Counted from the stretch's first letter, positions 35,642 through 44,175 are shown. The stretch is 64,000 bases of DNA from Candidatus Electrothrix scaldis (GCA_033584155.1 CP138355.1:4925501-4989500), one strand, 5' to 3'. Notes: a model not told the origin generated them from the letters alone. Program-made: numbers and translations.

Positions 35642-36277
35642 TCAATAGGGACTGACCACTTTCGCGGCATTATTCACCGTGTTCATAATCTCATACATAT
35701 CGGTGATTCTGCCGACCCTGAGAGAGGTGGTGAGTTCATAAAAGTTCAAACAGGTGCCACAGGCAAGGATCTCTACCCCTTGCTCCTGAAGCTGCTCTAA
35801 AGCCTTTAAGGCACCTGTCTCCTCAGCCACCAAACGCACGCCTTCATTATAGAGCAAGATTTTCTCCGGCAGCGGGCTGATTTTATGGATGGTCTGCACA
35901 TAGGTCTGGAGCAAGGCCCAGCCAAGGTCAGCATTTCCATGCCCCATTGAGGCTGAGGAAAGAACATAGATCAAACCGCCACTTTTGGCCGAAGCACAGC
36001 TGTAGTTCTCAGCTGAGGCCTGATTTCTGCGACACACGCGACCTGCCTTGACAGACAAGGTCCAGCAACCATTTTCAGGCTCAGAGCTAGTCACGGTGCA
36101 ATTTCTGTCCTGCAAAAAGCGGGTGACATTATTCTTCGCAGCTTCATTATCCACCACAACCTCAAGCAAACGGTTTCCCGCATCTAAAGCCTCCTTGGTG
36201 GCAAGGACAGGCTGGGGACAACTCAGGCCCCGACAATCCACCCGAAGCACTTTCTTATTCCAAAACATAAAACACAT
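35642..36277 (-). CDS. yedF: Selenium-metabolism protein YedF
   Basis: A 211-residue fusion. Residues about 9-75 are a TusA-like domain with the motif DCRGLSCPQPVL, where the CPxP cysteine is intact. The C-terminal domain is DsrE-like (YVLSSASMGHGNADLGWALLQ, then LACGTCLNFYEL). In many anaerobes yedF lies with selenium-trafficking genes, hence the name; the exact reaction is unknown. It also fits a sulfur-relay context next to dsr genes. ATG 36277 or 36268 may be the start. It ends in a separate transcript from prc. Confidence 0.9.
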   Translation of the reverse strand: MCFMFWNKKVLRVDCRGLSCPQPVLATKEALDAGNRLLEVVVDNEAAKNNVTRFLQDRNCTVTSSEPENGCWTLSVKAGRVCRRNQASAENYSCASAKSGGLIYVLSSASMGHGNADLGWALLQTYVQTIHKISPLPEKILLYNEGVRLVAEETGALKALEQLQEQGVEILACGTCLNFYELTTSLRVGRITDMYEIMNTVNNAAKVVSPY

Positions 36278-36288
36278 AAACTACCCCA

Positions 36289-37185
36289 CTATTTTTTCTT
36301 GAGATATTTCATCTGAATATTCATAGGAATCAGCCCAGCTCCCTCAGGTCGTTTAGGTAAAGCAGGCAGTATTTCCTGAGCAATTTCCTGAGGATCATCA
36401 GACGTAGCAGCAAGCTCCTTGGCCTTTGTATCAAAGAGCTGGAGATAAGCTTCCATATCATCCAAGTCGCCCTTATCAGAAACAGGGCCGTGGCCGGGAA
36501 TAATCTTTTCCACATCCATTGCCTTGATAGCCTCCAGGCGGGCAGACCATTCTGCAATATCACCTTCACCAAGAAAGGGATGATATTGAGTAAACAAGAC
36601 ATCGCCGCTGAACAGAACCTTCTGCTTCGGCAGGTAGACCAGAGTATCTCCGCCAGTATGGGCATGGGGAGCATGGGTCAGCTCAAGGAGTTGCCCTCCC
36701 AGGTCAATGGTCATTTTTTCCTGATAGGTCATCACAGGATAGGCTATTTCCGTCCCCTGCATATCCTCAGCTGTTAAGCCATAGTTCCCAACATGTTGCA
36801 ATGTTTACTCAGCATGCTTCTGCATGAGATCCTTGGCTTCTTCCTGGGCAATGACCAGAGCGCCCTGCTTGACAAATTCGGCATTGCCAAACACATGATC
36901 AAGATGATAGTGGGTATTGATCACATACCGAATCGGCTTGTCAGAGATTTTACGAATATCCTGAAGAAAACGCTTCGCCTCATGAGCAGAAATCAAGGTA
37001 TCAACAACAGCAATACCCTGCTCTCCGATGATAACCCCAGCGTTGGAGCCAAAGCTATTCTGGGGCGTACTGTTCTTTGTATCTACATAGGCGTAGACAT
37101 TTTCAGCAATCTGGGTCAGTTTTTCTGCTGCTGAAGCCGGACTGATACAAGCGAAAAATGCAATACATAATGCCAATACTTTCAT
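36289..37185 (-). pseudogene. Metallo-beta-lactamase-fold hydrolase split by an in-frame TAA
   Basis: The 5' part (37185-36805) has a signal peptide (ending ASA) and the metal-binding motif THYHLDHVFGN. The 3' part (36801-36289) has PHAHTGGDTLVYL and GHGPVSD. They are in the same frame, separated only by a TAA at 36807-36805; the sequence reads QKHAE, stop, TLQHVG. Together they make one complete periplasmic MBL-fold hydrolase of about 297 residues. A single base change would repair it. A TAA cannot encode selenocysteine. Either the gene is dead, the stop is read through, or it is a sequence error. Confidence 0.8.
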
Positions 37186-37242
37186 GGTGCAGCGTCTCCT
37201 CAGTATCTTTTATCTCGTTCAAATAAAACGACAGGTTACGGT

Positions 37243-38664
37243 TTAACTCAACTCCTGGGCAAAGAGCTTATTTGCCATCTGCGGATTGGCCTTGCCCTTA
37301 GTCTTCTGCATCAGCTGACCGACAAAGAAGCCCATAACCTTGGTCTTTCCATCCCGGAATTGCTGGGCCTGCTCAGGATTGGCGTCAATGATTTCGCGGA
37401 CAATGGCGACCAGCTCACCCTCGTCGCTCATCTGCACCAGGCCTTTGTCTTTAACGATCTTTTCCGGATCATCGCCGGACTCCAACATTTCCGCAAACAC
37501 GGTCTTGGCAATCTTGCCGGAGATAGTGTTTTTCTCCACCATCTGGAGCAGGGCTGCCAATTGCGGAGAAGATACCGGGCAGTCATTAATCTGCTCAGGA
37601 CTGTATTCCCTGAGCAACTCGGTGGTGATGAAGTTACTCACCTTTTTCGGATTATTATATTCCGTGCAGACCTGCTCAAAGAAATCAGCCAGATCACGGG
37701 ATGAGGTCAGAGTTGCAGCCACATCTTCGGGTAGCCCCATATCATCCATGAAACGTTGCTTCCGTTCTCCGGCCAGCTCGGGCAACTCGCCCTGTACTCG
37801 TTCGATCCAGTCTTCGTCAATCTGCACCGGCACCAGATCCGGGTCCGGGAAGTAACGATAATCGTGCGCCTCTTCCTTACCCCGCATAGCCTCGGTTCGG
37901 TTTGCATCAGGATTCCAGAGCAAAGTGGCCTGGGTAACAGAACCTCCGTCCAGGAGAACGTCCCGCTGCCTGCGCTCCTCATATTCCAGGGCCAGCTGGA
38001 CATTACGGAACGAGTTCATATTCTTCAGCTCCGTGCGCGTACCAAACTCCTCCTGCCCCTTGGGACGCAGAGAAATATTGGCATCGCAGCGAAAACTGCC
38101 CTCCTGCATATTGCCGTCGCAGATGTCCAGATAGCGGACAATGCCGTGCAGCTTTTTCAGATAGGCCACAGCCTCTTCCGGCGAACGAAGGTCGGGCTCA
38201 CTGACGATCTCCAGCAGCGGGGTGCCAGTGCGGTTCAGGTCCACATAGCTGTTGGGCTCCAGATCATCATGGACCAGCTTCCCCGCATCCTCCTCCATGT
38301 GGGCACGGGTAATGCCGATAGTCTTTTTCTGTCCATCAACTTCTATCTCCAACTGACCGTGCTCGGCAATGGGCAACTCAAACTGGGAGATCTGATAGCC
38401 CTTGGGCAGATCTGGATAGAAATAATTCTTGCGGGCAAAACGGTTTTCCTTATTAATGGTGGAATCCGTGGCCAGGGCCAGCTTGATGCCGTTTTCCACC
38501 ACCTGTTTATTCAGCACCGGCAACGAGCCGGGCATTCCCAGGCAGACAGGACAGGTATGGGTGTTGGGCGGCGCACCGAACTCGGTGGAACAGCCGCAGA
38601 ATATCTTACTCTTGGTCTTCATCTGGGCATGGACTTCCAGCCCGATCACGGTTTCAAATTCCAT
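37243..38664 (-). CDS. gatB: Aspartyl/glutamyl-tRNA amidotransferase subunit B
   Basis: A 473-residue subunit of GatCAB, which amidates misacylated Glu-tRNA(Gln) or Asp-tRNA(Asn). The start [12 protein letters not shown] (here [14 protein letters not shown]), the [15 protein letters not shown] zinc-like motif, [14 protein letters not shown] and the C-terminal YqeY-like domain with [18 protein letters not shown] are all present. Length is standard. gatA and gatC are not adjacent in the window. It is followed downstream by the MBL pseudogene with 57 bp between. Confidence 0.97.
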   Translation of the reverse strand: MEFETVIGLEVHAQMKTKSKIFCGCSTEFGAPPNTHTCPVCLGMPGSLPVLNKQVVENGIKLALATDSTINKENRFARKNYFYPDLPKGYQISQFELPIAEHGQLEIEVDGQKKTIGITRAHMEEDAGKLVHDDLEPNSYVDLNRTGTPLLEIVSEPDLRSPEEAVAYLKKLHGIVRYLDICDGNMQEGSFRCDANISLRPKGQEEFGTRTELKNMNSFRNVQLALEYEERRQRDVLLDGGSVTQATLLWNPDANRTEAMRGKEEAHDYRYFPDPDLVPVQIDEDWIERVQGELPELAGERKQRFMDDMGLPEDVAATLTSSRDLADFFEQVCTEYNNPKKVSNFITTELLREYSPEQINDCPVSSPQLAALLQMVEKNTISGKIAKTVFAEMLESGDDPEKIVKDKGLVQMSDEGELVAIVREIIDANPEQAQQFRDGKTKVMGFFVGQLMQKTKGKANPQMANKLFAQELS

Positions 38665-38686
38665 AATATTATTCAGTTAAATAGTT

Positions 38687-39163
38687 TTACAGTTCAAGAT
38701 GTGTTGGAAACTGCGGAACAAGGCCGGAACGCTCAAGAGCTCCATCAGCAGAGAAAAATTGCATTGTCCCGTCCTTAGAGCAGAGCCAGACTTCTTCCGC
38801 ACCATGAGCCAGATACAACATTCTCTTGCGAAGCATTTCATCCGCTGTGTTGGTTGGAGACAGCACCTCCACGCAGATTTCCGGGGCAACCGGACTTTCT
38901 GCCTCGTGCTTGATCTGCCGCCACAATGTGTCGGAACACCAGACCACATCAGCGACCTTGGTGCCCTGTGCTGTGGCAATGGCGACTTCAGGTAAGGCTT
39001 TGCCGCTGTCTGTCAGACGGAGCAGCCACCGGATAATTTCGCCTTGCCAGGCGGAGTGATACAAGCGCACCGGAGTCATAATAATCTGCCCCTGCTCATT
39101 GAGTTCAATTTTGTATGGCAGATTATGCAAATGCGGATCTGCGCAGACTTCCTGCCAGTTCAT
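38687..39163 (-). CDS. Uma2 family (DUF820) putative restriction endonuclease
   Basis: A 158-residue PD-(D/E)XK-fold protein of the Uma2 family. Visible motifs are TKVADVVW (Asp), PEICVEVLSPTNTADEM (Glu) and RKRMLYLAHGAEEVWL, which has the Lys position and the conserved helix. The family is expanded in cyanobacteria and other bacteria; its substrate is unknown. It lies on the same strand 22 bp upstream of gatB, without functional relation. Confidence 0.85.
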   Translation of the reverse strand: MNWQEVCADPHLHNLPYKIELNEQGQIIMTPVRLYHSAWQGEIIRWLLRLTDSGKALPEVAIATAQGTKVADVVWCSDTLWRQIKHEAESPVAPEICVEVLSPTNTADEMLRKRMLYLAHGAEEVWLCSKDGTMQFFSADGALERSGLVPQFPTHLEL

Positions 39164-39229
39164 GCCAAGCCTCTCCCTCTCTGTCAGATGAATGGTTGCC
39201 TATGCAGTCTTTGTAAATTTTCCCTCATT

Positions 39230-39264
39230 CCTTGTTGCCGCGCCGCTGCACCTCTAATTCGCAG
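39230..39264. repeat. 35-bp direct repeat, left copy
   Basis: CCTTGTTGCCGCGCCGCTGC and the following 15 bases match 39632-39666 at 31 of 35 positions. The two copies flank the 23-bp palindromic array, like boundaries of a cassette. Confidence 0.65.
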
Positions 39265-39340
39265 CACGGCTCAATCTCCCATGCGCCCCCGGCATTCCCA
39301 CCCGCATTCTGTTTTCACAGCTGGCCAGCACCCTCTTTCG

Positions 39341-39570
39341 GAGACACTATGGTGACTCTTGCAGAGATACCAGGCTAACTCCGGTGGAGTCACTACGGTG
39401 TCTCGGTGGGAGTTACTACGCTGACTCTGATGGAGTCACTATGGTAACTCGGGAGGAGACACACTCGTTACTCGGATTGAGACACGCTCATTACTCGGAT
39501 CGAGACACGCTCATTACTCGGATCGAGACACGCTCGTTACTCGATGAGAGACACGCTCATGTCTCTGCAA
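39341..39570. repeat. Ten exact 23-bp units of imperfect palindromes
   Basis: Units begin at 39341 and every 23 bp up to 39548, with no indels. Each is an 18-bp imperfect palindrome starting GAG and ending CTC (such as GAGTCACTATGGTAACTC), followed by a 5-bp spacer. The inner positions vary between units (GAGACAC, GAGTCAC, GAGTTAC, GAGATAC halves), while GAG and CTC never change. The unit length is not a multiple of three and no ORF spans it sensibly, so this is noncoding. It lies in a 530-bp gap between Uma2 and the DUF4393 gene; nothing else is visible there apart from the flanking 35-bp repeats. Confidence 0.85.
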
Positions 39571-39631
39571 TACCGACCGGCTGCTGAAGGGCCGCACGGT
39601 ACCCCAGGGCGATTGGCGAGCTGCACCTACT

Positions 39632-39666
39632 CCTTGTTACCGCTCCGCTGCACCTGTACTTCGCAG
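39632..39666. repeat. 35-bp direct repeat, right copy
   Basis: Second copy of the repeat at 39230-39264 (31 of 35 identical), placed 61 bp after the palindromic array. Confidence 0.65.
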
Positions 39667-39696
39667 TCTGGATGAACAACCCCAACGGCTATGGCA

Positions 39697-40524
39697 CTAC
39701 GACAACAGACCAACAGTCGCTGCGAACTGCTGACCAAACTGTGTACGAACTATCAAGCCTTTTTGATATGTGAACTTTACCTTCTCGTCTTCATGTTCCT
39801 TACGCAGCCTGATGAATTCAGGACGAGTTTCAACCCAATCATATATTGTTGGTCGGTTAATCTCCTTACTATAGTCTACCTCGACTAAACCTAACCTACT
39901 CCAGTTATCAATCATAGCTGGTAATTGTGGATCCTCAACAGGGTATTCCGATGTATCATCCAGAAGATGGAGAAGATGGGTAGCGACAATTGTGTAACCT
40001 TTTTGTCCTTTAGTGGCACTATGAAGCTGAACAATAGGGAACGCCGCACTTGATTGCAGGATATAACGCACTAATTCTGCATCCCTGCCATCCAATTGCC
40101 TGATAATCTCGACAAAAGCTGGGTGAGCCGTTGTTGAGACCCGGCCATCCATTGCTGTGGCAAGCAGATTAAGGTACATATCTTTGAGACTCTGCTCTTC
40201 ATGAGTAAATGCCAATCCCTGCAAGGCTGGCCCGGCAATGGATGCCTTGGGTTCAACAATATCCTCTTCAGGTATCTTAGCAACTTTCTCGCTAAGGTCT
40301 TGCTGGAATTTCCCTTGGAAGTATATACGTGCCTTCTCACAGCCAAAGTTGAATGCTGCTAATGGCAACAAGGCATTATTAACGAGCTTAGTCAGAGTGA
40401 CTGCCGTCTGTCCAAGGTTATTACCCGCTTCCTTGACATTCGGATTATCTCCAGCAGCCTTGATGATCTCACTCACGAAGGCTACGCTGTCTTTTGCTTT
40501 CTTCAAAGCGTCATTGTCGGGCAT
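39697..40524 (-). CDS. DUF4393 (Abi-alpha-like) protein
   Basis: A 275-residue protein matching the DUF4393 family, also called Abi_alpha for its link with abortive infection. Recognisable segments are VNNALLPLAAFNFGCEKARIYFQ near residue 50, IAGPALQGLAFTHEEQSLKDMYLNLLATAMDG, and AHPAFVEIIRQLDGRDAELVRYI. These correspond to the family core; the mechanism is unknown. It lies beside the palindromic array and close to a tRNA locus occupied by prophages, a typical accessory position. Confidence 0.8.
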   Translation of the reverse strand: MPDNDALKKAKDSVAFVSEIIKAAGDNPNVKEAGNNLGQTAVTLTKLVNNALLPLAAFNFGCEKARIYFQGKFQQDLSEKVAKIPEEDIVEPKASIAGPALQGLAFTHEEQSLKDMYLNLLATAMDGRVSTTAHPAFVEIIRQLDGRDAELVRYILQSSAAFPIVQLHSATKGQKGYTIVATHLLHLLDDTSEYPVEDPQLPAMIDNWSRLGLVEVDYSKEINRPTIYDWVETRPEFIRLRKEHEDEKVKFTYQKGLIVRTQFGQQFAATVGLLS

Positions 40525-40657
40525 TGTATTTCTCTAATTTCGTACTTTCTGTTCACGGAACCGGGTCAACCGTCCCTGCTCATGCTGGTCGTCCGGATTC
40601 ACATAACTCATAAAGGCAAGTGCTGTCCGGCTCACTCAATCCCCTCCCCTGCGAGTC

Positions 40658-41212
40658 TTACATCCCTGCCAGTTCCGCGCCGTTATGCACCCATGCACGA
40701 AGTTTCACCAGCTCATCAGACCAGTCGCTCGACGCCCTAATATTGATAAACAGACGGAAAAGCTCATTGACCAGCTCAATACCCTCTTCAAACAGGGAGA
40801 TTCGCTCCAGCACCTGCCCTTCAAAACTCTCGTGATCATCGCCGTCCCCGTCACTGGCCCCGGCCGTCTTGGGCAGGCGGACACTGCGAAAGTCCATCGT
40901 GGCGGCGGTCAGGGTGATACTGAACTCATAATCACCACTGGCTATTTTCACCCGGGCCTGTTCTGGTTTTTTACCCAGGGCCAAACCAGCCCGGGCCTCT
41001 TTCAGCTCGGTTTGCAGGCCCCGGCAGATCAACTTCTCACTCTCCGGCCCCTCACCATACTCCAGCAGCATATGCTTTTCAAAGGTAACCAAGATATCGC
41101 CCCGCTGAGGAAGATCAATACTTCCGCCCCGCTCTTCGCTTTTAAACCAGAGCCAAGCCAGAAACTCCTGACCGAGAAAACGTTTTTCTTCTATAAGATC
41201 GACTAAGTCCAT
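40658..41212 (-). CDS. Hypothetical protein next to rdgC
   Basis: A 184-residue protein with no named domain. It begins MDLVDLIEEKRFLGQEFLAWLWFKSEERGG in pattern and contains GDILVTFEKHMLLEYGEG and SGDYEFSITLTAATMDFRSV. The FLGQEFLAWLWFKSE segment is a distinctive feature that I associate with proteins encoded beside RdgC. It lies 48 bp downstream of rdgC on the same strand, so the two likely work together. Confidence 0.65.
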   Translation of the reverse strand: MDLVDLIEEKRFLGQEFLAWLWFKSEERGGSIDLPQRGDILVTFEKHMLLEYGEGPESEKLICRGLQTELKEARAGLALGKKPEQARVKIASGDYEFSITLTAATMDFRSVRLPKTAGASDGDGDDHESFEGQVLERISLFEEGIELVNELFRLFINIRASSDWSDELVKLRAWVHNGAELAGM

Positions 41213-41260
41213 AAAATCTCCAGAGGGGTCTCATTGGAGCCTCTCCTTGTCTTGTGCTCT

Positions 41261-41866
41261 TTAAATGAGTAATGCCGGTTGCAGATTGGCAAGTTTCTCC
41301 GCTGTTTCCTGATCCACCTGATGTAGGGCAGTTGTCCAAGGTATCTGCATAAGTAAGGACAGGTCAAAAGTCTCCTTAAACAAATCTTCCAGCAGGGCAA
41401 TAGCTTTACGACTATTAGAAAAGAAGAGCAAGGTATTGCTGGAAAGGTTCCAGCAGAGTTCATACACTGCCGGGATGGGCGGAGATTTGCGCACCAGCTC
41501 CGCCCGGATTCGTTCCTTAATCTCCAGACGAACACTCCGGCTCAACCGACGTATCCCTTGGTCCTGCCTGATACGAGATTCTTCCTTTGCAATGAATTTT
41601 TTTAGGACAGCCGGGACAACCTTACGCTCATCAATACGCAGAGACAGAACTACATAATCACCGGCAGCGTAAGAACTGTAAGCGAAGCCACTATCAAACA
41701 TATCTGCCACAGAGACCCAACCAATGGAATACTCATCAATGGTATCGTCAATATCCTGAAAGGAGTGTTCCGCCACCCGCTGGGCAACAAAATCCCAAAA
41801 ATTCTCCGGCACCTCACCTTCCACCGCAAAACGGGTGAACGAGGCAGTTCCTGATAGTAGTCCCAT
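41261..41866 (-). CDS. rdgC: RdgC-like recombination-associated protein
   Basis: A 201-residue protein resembling RdgC, a ring-shaped DNA-binding protein that modulates RecA. Conserved features are the N-terminal TASFTRFAVEG, SIGWVSVADMFDSGFAYSSY, and VVLSLRIDERKVVPAVLKKFI followed by a charged helix. It is shorter than E. coli RdgC (303) and may be a variant family. It is read away from the tRNA genes; 297 bp upstream to tRNA-Lys hold only the tRNA promoter. Confidence 0.75.
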   Translation of the reverse strand: MGLLSGTASFTRFAVEGEVPENFWDFVAQRVAEHSFQDIDDTIDEYSIGWVSVADMFDSGFAYSSYAAGDYVVLSLRIDERKVVPAVLKKFIAKEESRIRQDQGIRRLSRSVRLEIKERIRAELVRKSPPIPAVYELCWNLSSNTLLFFSNSRKAIALLEDLFKETFDLSLLMQIPWTTALHQVDQETAEKLANLQPALLI

Positions 41867-42110
41867 ATATTATCCTGGTAAAAGAAAAAATCCCCTGTTT
41901 GGGCTGACTCCTGAATTGAGCGGCCTTGATGCCATACATTTCTCTGCCTCAGCTCAAACATCATCAATGTAACATATTCGAGCTGAAGCTGGTCCAGTAA
42001 GGACCCAAACCGCACCGAAATCTTATAACAAAGATAGTACGAAGCAACAAGTACTATAGAGATGGAGCCCACCCGGAAAAAGAAAAAAAGAGCACCCCAT
42101 GTTTTTTTGA

Positions 42111-42140
42111 TTGACACAGACCAGAAAAAGATGGTATAAA
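42111..42140 (+). promoter_or_regulatory. Promoter of the tRNA-Lys-tRNA-Glu operon
   Basis: TTGACA at 42111-42116, an 18-bp spacer, and TATAAA at 42135-42140 give a near-consensus sigma-70 promoter. The predicted start is about 17 bases before tRNA-Lys. Confidence 0.8.
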
Positions 42141-42163
42141 GACCTGGCCCTGAGCGACACCAA

Positions 42164-42239
42164 GGGTCGTTAACTCAGCTGGTAGAGTATCTGCCTTTTA
42201 AGCAGAGAGTCGCGCGTTCGAGCCGCGCACGACCCACCA
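42164..42239 (+). tRNA. tRNA-Lys(TTT)
   Basis: A complete cloverleaf: acceptor GGGTCGT with ACGACCC, D-arm with AGCTGGTAGAG, anticodon stem TCTGC/GCAGA around CTTTTAA (anticodon TTT at 42197-42199), and T-arm GCGCG TTCGAGC CGCGC. CCA is encoded at 42237-42239. Confidence 0.98.
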
Positions 42240-42246
42240 TATATAT

Positions 42247-42324
42247 GTCCCCATCGTCTAGTCTGGTCCAGGACACCGGCCTTTCACGCCGGCAACACCG
42301 GTTCAAATCCGGTTGGGGACGCCA
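42247..42324 (+). tRNA. tRNA-Glu(TTC), prophage attachment target
   Basis: Acceptor GTCCCCA pairs with TGGGGAC; anticodon stem CCGGC/GCCGG encloses CTTTCAC (anticodon TTC at 42283-42285); the T-arm is ACCGG TTCAAAT CCGGT. CCA is encoded at 42322-42324. It lies seven bases after tRNA-Lys. Its 3' half is part of the attachment core, and the same 3' half recurs at 54805. Confidence 0.98.
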
Positions 42325-42350
42325 TTTATATCAAGGACTTAGCATTCATT
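42275..42350. repeat. attL of prophage 1
   Basis: These 76 bp, from the anticodon arm of tRNA-Glu through its CCA to the loop of the terminator hairpin, are identical to 54805-54880. The next 27 bp differ at two positions. An integrase gene lies just beyond each copy. This is the classic picture of integration into a tRNA 3' end that rebuilds the tRNA. Confidence 0.95.
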
Positions 42351-42367
42351 CGCTAAGTCCTTTTTTT
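42333..42367 (+). terminator. Terminator of the tRNA operon
   Basis: AAGGACTTAGC (42333-42343) pairs perfectly with GCTAAGTCCTT (42352-42362) and is followed by a T-run to 42367. The 5' arm lies in the att core. At the 54805 copy the second arm has a mismatch (GCTAAATCC). Confidence 0.92.
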
Positions 42368-42672
42368 GTTTGTTGGGCCGCTTGTTGGGCCTTTTGTTTT
42401 CTCACTCTCTCATTCCAACATAAAACAGCTTTATCAACAGAACGAAAGTCCCCGACTGAGTCACAAGAGCAAGAAAAAGAAAAAAAATAACCCGATGAAG
42501 TATATATTGCTTTTGAGATATGAGGAAAAGTTGAACAACAAGGGCAAACGAAAGGCTCAAAAATTATAGACTTAGAAAAAAAAAGTCGAGGATAAAAAAG
42601 AAGAACAAAAACAAAACCACCTACAATACCCAACAAAAAACCCAAAAAAGAAAGAAAAGAAAAATAATCCAT
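42346..42672 (-). CDS. Membrane-anchored zinc-ribbon protein, Lar-like
   Basis: A 108-residue protein with an N-terminal membrane helix (LGFLLGIVGGFVFVLLFYP) and a zinc-ribbon pattern: CPCC, then FSCSC, then VDKAVLCWNERV. The spacing and the final WNER match the Lar restriction-alleviation family. ATG 42672 follows GAGGTGTTTTG. Its last codons run through the inverted att terminator and its stop lies in attL. The ORF at 51728 has the same kind of zinc ribbon and membrane parts. The function is unknown; Lar-like is only a fold comparison. Confidence 0.6.
   Translation of the reverse strand: MDYFSFLSFLGFLLGIVGGFVFVLLFYPRLFFSKSIIFEPFVCPCCSTFPHISKAIYTSSGYFFSFSCSCDSVGDFRSVDKAVLCWNERVRKQKAQQAAQQTKKGLSE
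42372..42391. repeat. Paired GTTGGGCC repeats
   Basis: GTTGGGCC at 42372 and 42384 (12-bp step). Further pairs lie at 42689/42700 and 42819/42830 (11-bp steps), and four copies at 54687, 54698, 54707 and 54719. A degenerate GTTGGGTT pair is at 54902/54914. On the minus strand several pairs directly precede the ribosome site of a small ORF. Confidence 0.7.
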
Positions 42673-42715
42673 CAAAACACCTCATTCAGTTGGGCCGCCG
42701 TTGGGCCTTTAAATA

Positions 42716-42802
42716 TCAAGAACGATCTTGAGCAGAAGAAACCATATACATACAAGCAATAAAACCAAGTAAAAAACCAATAATAAAAACTATAAATAAC
42801 AT
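42716..42802 (-). CDS. 28-residue membrane peptide
   Basis: ATG 42802, preceded by GAGGTTTTTTG, opens a 28-codon frame beginning MLFIVFIIGFLLGFIACMYM: a single membrane helix with a short polar end (AQDRS). The leader is nearly the same as those before the neighbouring small ORFs (42672, 43012), and each is preceded by the GGCCCAAC pair. Too short for domain analysis. It may be a phage minor coat or inhibitor peptide. Confidence 0.45.
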   Translation of the reverse strand: MLFIVFIIGFLLGFIACMYMVSSAQDRS

Positions 42803-42841
42803 CAAAAAACCTCATTCAGTTGGGCCACAGTTGGGCCTTCA

Positions 42842-43012
42842 TTATACAGAAAAAGAACGCCAAGCCTTATCAAAACAGCATGCAAGATAAATAGTACCGA
42901 AAAAATCGAGAATACAGAACGTTAAAAGATTTGAAGGGTCAAAAAAATAAAAGGGAAGGACAACAGCAGAAGAAAACAAAAAACCCAGAAAAGAACAGAC
43001 AAATGATGCCAT
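42842..43012 (-). CDS. 56-residue membrane protein
   Basis: ATG 43012, with GGAGGTATTTTGAT upstream, starts a 56-residue frame with two hydrophobic helices (FVCSFLGFLFSSAVVLPFYF and LLTFCILDFFGTIYLACC). It begins one base after the integrase stop, so it is probably co-transcribed. No family recognised. Confidence 0.5.
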   Translation of the reverse strand: MASFVCSFLGFLFSSAVVLPFYFFDPSNLLTFCILDFFGTIYLACCFDKAWRSFSV

Positions 43013-43013
43013 A

Positions 43014-44015
43014 TCAAAATACCTCCACTGCTGAACGCACACTCTCCAATCGGTGAATATAGCGTTCAGTCGTTGAAATTTTCTTATGCCTGAGAATGGT
43101 TTGAACATCAAAGGCGGAAACTTTATTTTTAATCAAAATTGAGGCCGAAAGATGCCGGATAGCATGCAATCCGAACTTCGGAACCTCAGCTTTTTGACAG
43201 AGCCGAGAAAGCCAACGCTGGCGGGCAACATAAGGAGAGCCATAACGCGGATCAGGGAAAACCCATTCTCCGGTAACAGTGAGCATATATACAGAAAGCT
43301 CCTTATGCAGTTTGGAACTCAAAGGAACCCAATCATAACAGCGGGAGCCGTCCTTTCTTTTCCTGGTATAAAGCCGTACCCTCTTCTCAGAAAGGTCAAC
43401 GTCTTCTGTCCGCAGCATGAATATTTCATTGCGGCGGGCAGCCAGGTGCAAAAAACAAAGCAACATGATTCTATCCTGTTCTGATTCAGCCTGATCGTAG
43501 ACCTTCCAAAAATCTTTTTCAGGAGGAACATAACGTGCGCTGCGCTCCTCAGAAAAACGCTCAACGAGGAAAGGATTCTGTGCAGGAAAGCCCGGTATAT
43601 ACTGTGCTGCCCAATTCCAGGCCGCGACAAAATTCTTACGCTCCTTATTGGCTGCATAGCCAGAACGGGCTTGAGCCTGAGCGGAAAGATGGTCAAGGAC
43701 ATTCCTCTTATGCAAAGCATCAACAGGCATAAGGCGGTCAACAAATTGAAAAAACGAACGGAAGGCACGTTGTTTTTCCTCATATGTTTTCTTTGAATGC
43801 TTGAGCTTGGAGTAATCAAGATACTGAATAGCCCAATCACCCAAAGATATTGTGTGGATCTGCTCCGGTTGTTTGCTTTGCCTTTCGAGAGATGCGAACT
43901 TTTGAATCTCCCAGGCTTTTGCCTGCTGTTTCGTATCGAACAAACGGCGGTACTTCTTCCCTTCGTGCTTTATCTGGCCGTGCCACTTCTTGCGCTGTTT
44001 GTTGTAATATGGCAT
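43014..44015 (-). CDS. int: Tyrosine-recombinase integrase of prophage 1
   Basis: A 333-residue tyrosine recombinase. The catalytic residues are visible: Arg in AARRNEIF, HxxR in HAIRH, the second His in RHKKIS and Tyr in TTERYIH. The N-terminus has a small DNA-binding domain (YNKQRKKWHGQIKHEGKKYRR). It is very similar to the integrase of prophage 2 (54924), which lies equally close to its att site. It catalyses integration at tRNA-Glu. Its 5' end overlaps the HTH gene by about 180 bp in another frame. Confidence 0.95.
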   Translation of the reverse strand: MPYYNKQRKKWHGQIKHEGKKYRRLFDTKQQAKAWEIQKFASLERQSKQPEQIHTISLGDWAIQYLDYSKLKHSKKTYEEKQRAFRSFFQFVDRLMPVDALHKRNVLDHLSAQAQARSGYAANKERKNFVAAWNWAAQYIPGFPAQNPFLVERFSEERSARYVPPEKDFWKVYDQAESEQDRIMLLCFLHLAARRNEIFMLRTEDVDLSEKRVRLYTRKRKDGSRCYDWVPLSSKLHKELSVYMLTVTGEWVFPDPRYGSPYVARQRWLSRLCQKAEVPKFGLHAIRHLSASILIKNKVSAFDVQTILRHKKISTTERYIHRLESVRSAVEVF

Positions 44016-44175
44016 TAACTACCCCCTGTTCAAAAAACTTATACACCTTCCCCAGCCTCACACCACCAAGCTGTACATAATTGCGATACACGGTGGTGAC
44101 ATCGCATTGCAGATAATCAGCGACATCTTGAGCTGAGAAACAACGACCAAGCGTTTTCTCAAGTGGATGTGACAT
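43837..44175 (-). CDS. Helix-turn-helix protein overlapping the integrase gene
   Basis: A 112-residue protein. Residues 5-55 have a MerR/excisionase-type HTH: RCFSAQDVADYLQCDVTTVYRNYVQLGGVRLGKVYKF. The C-terminal half is basic and ends in DPHNIFG, the same ending as the homologue in prophage 2 (DPHNIFR), although this part overlaps the integrase by about 180 bp in a different frame. ATG 44175 is preceded by GAGGGGGTCTC. It is likely the excisionase or a control protein of the integrase. Confidence 0.8.
   Translation of the reverse strand: MSHPLEKTLGRCFSAQDVADYLQCDVTTVYRNYVQLGGVRLGKVYKFFEQGVVNAILQQTAQEVARPDKARREEVPPFVRYETAGKSLGDSKVRISRKAKQTTGADPHNIFG

Noticed and set aside
36805-36807. Selenocysteine codon in the MBL gene
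   Set aside because: The interrupting codon is TAA, not TGA, and no SECIS-like hairpin follows directly.
37756-38778. 340-residue open frame on the plus strand
   Set aside because: Antisense to gatB, which is clearly real; no start signal or domain.
39341-39570. CRISPR array
   Set aside because: Units are contiguous with only 5-bp spacers and each is a palindrome with variable interior; there are no unique 25-40 bp spacers and no cas genes.
39384-39587. 67-residue frame across the palindromic array
   Set aside because: The 23-bp period rotates the reading frame, so the peptide has no repeated sense and no ribosome site.
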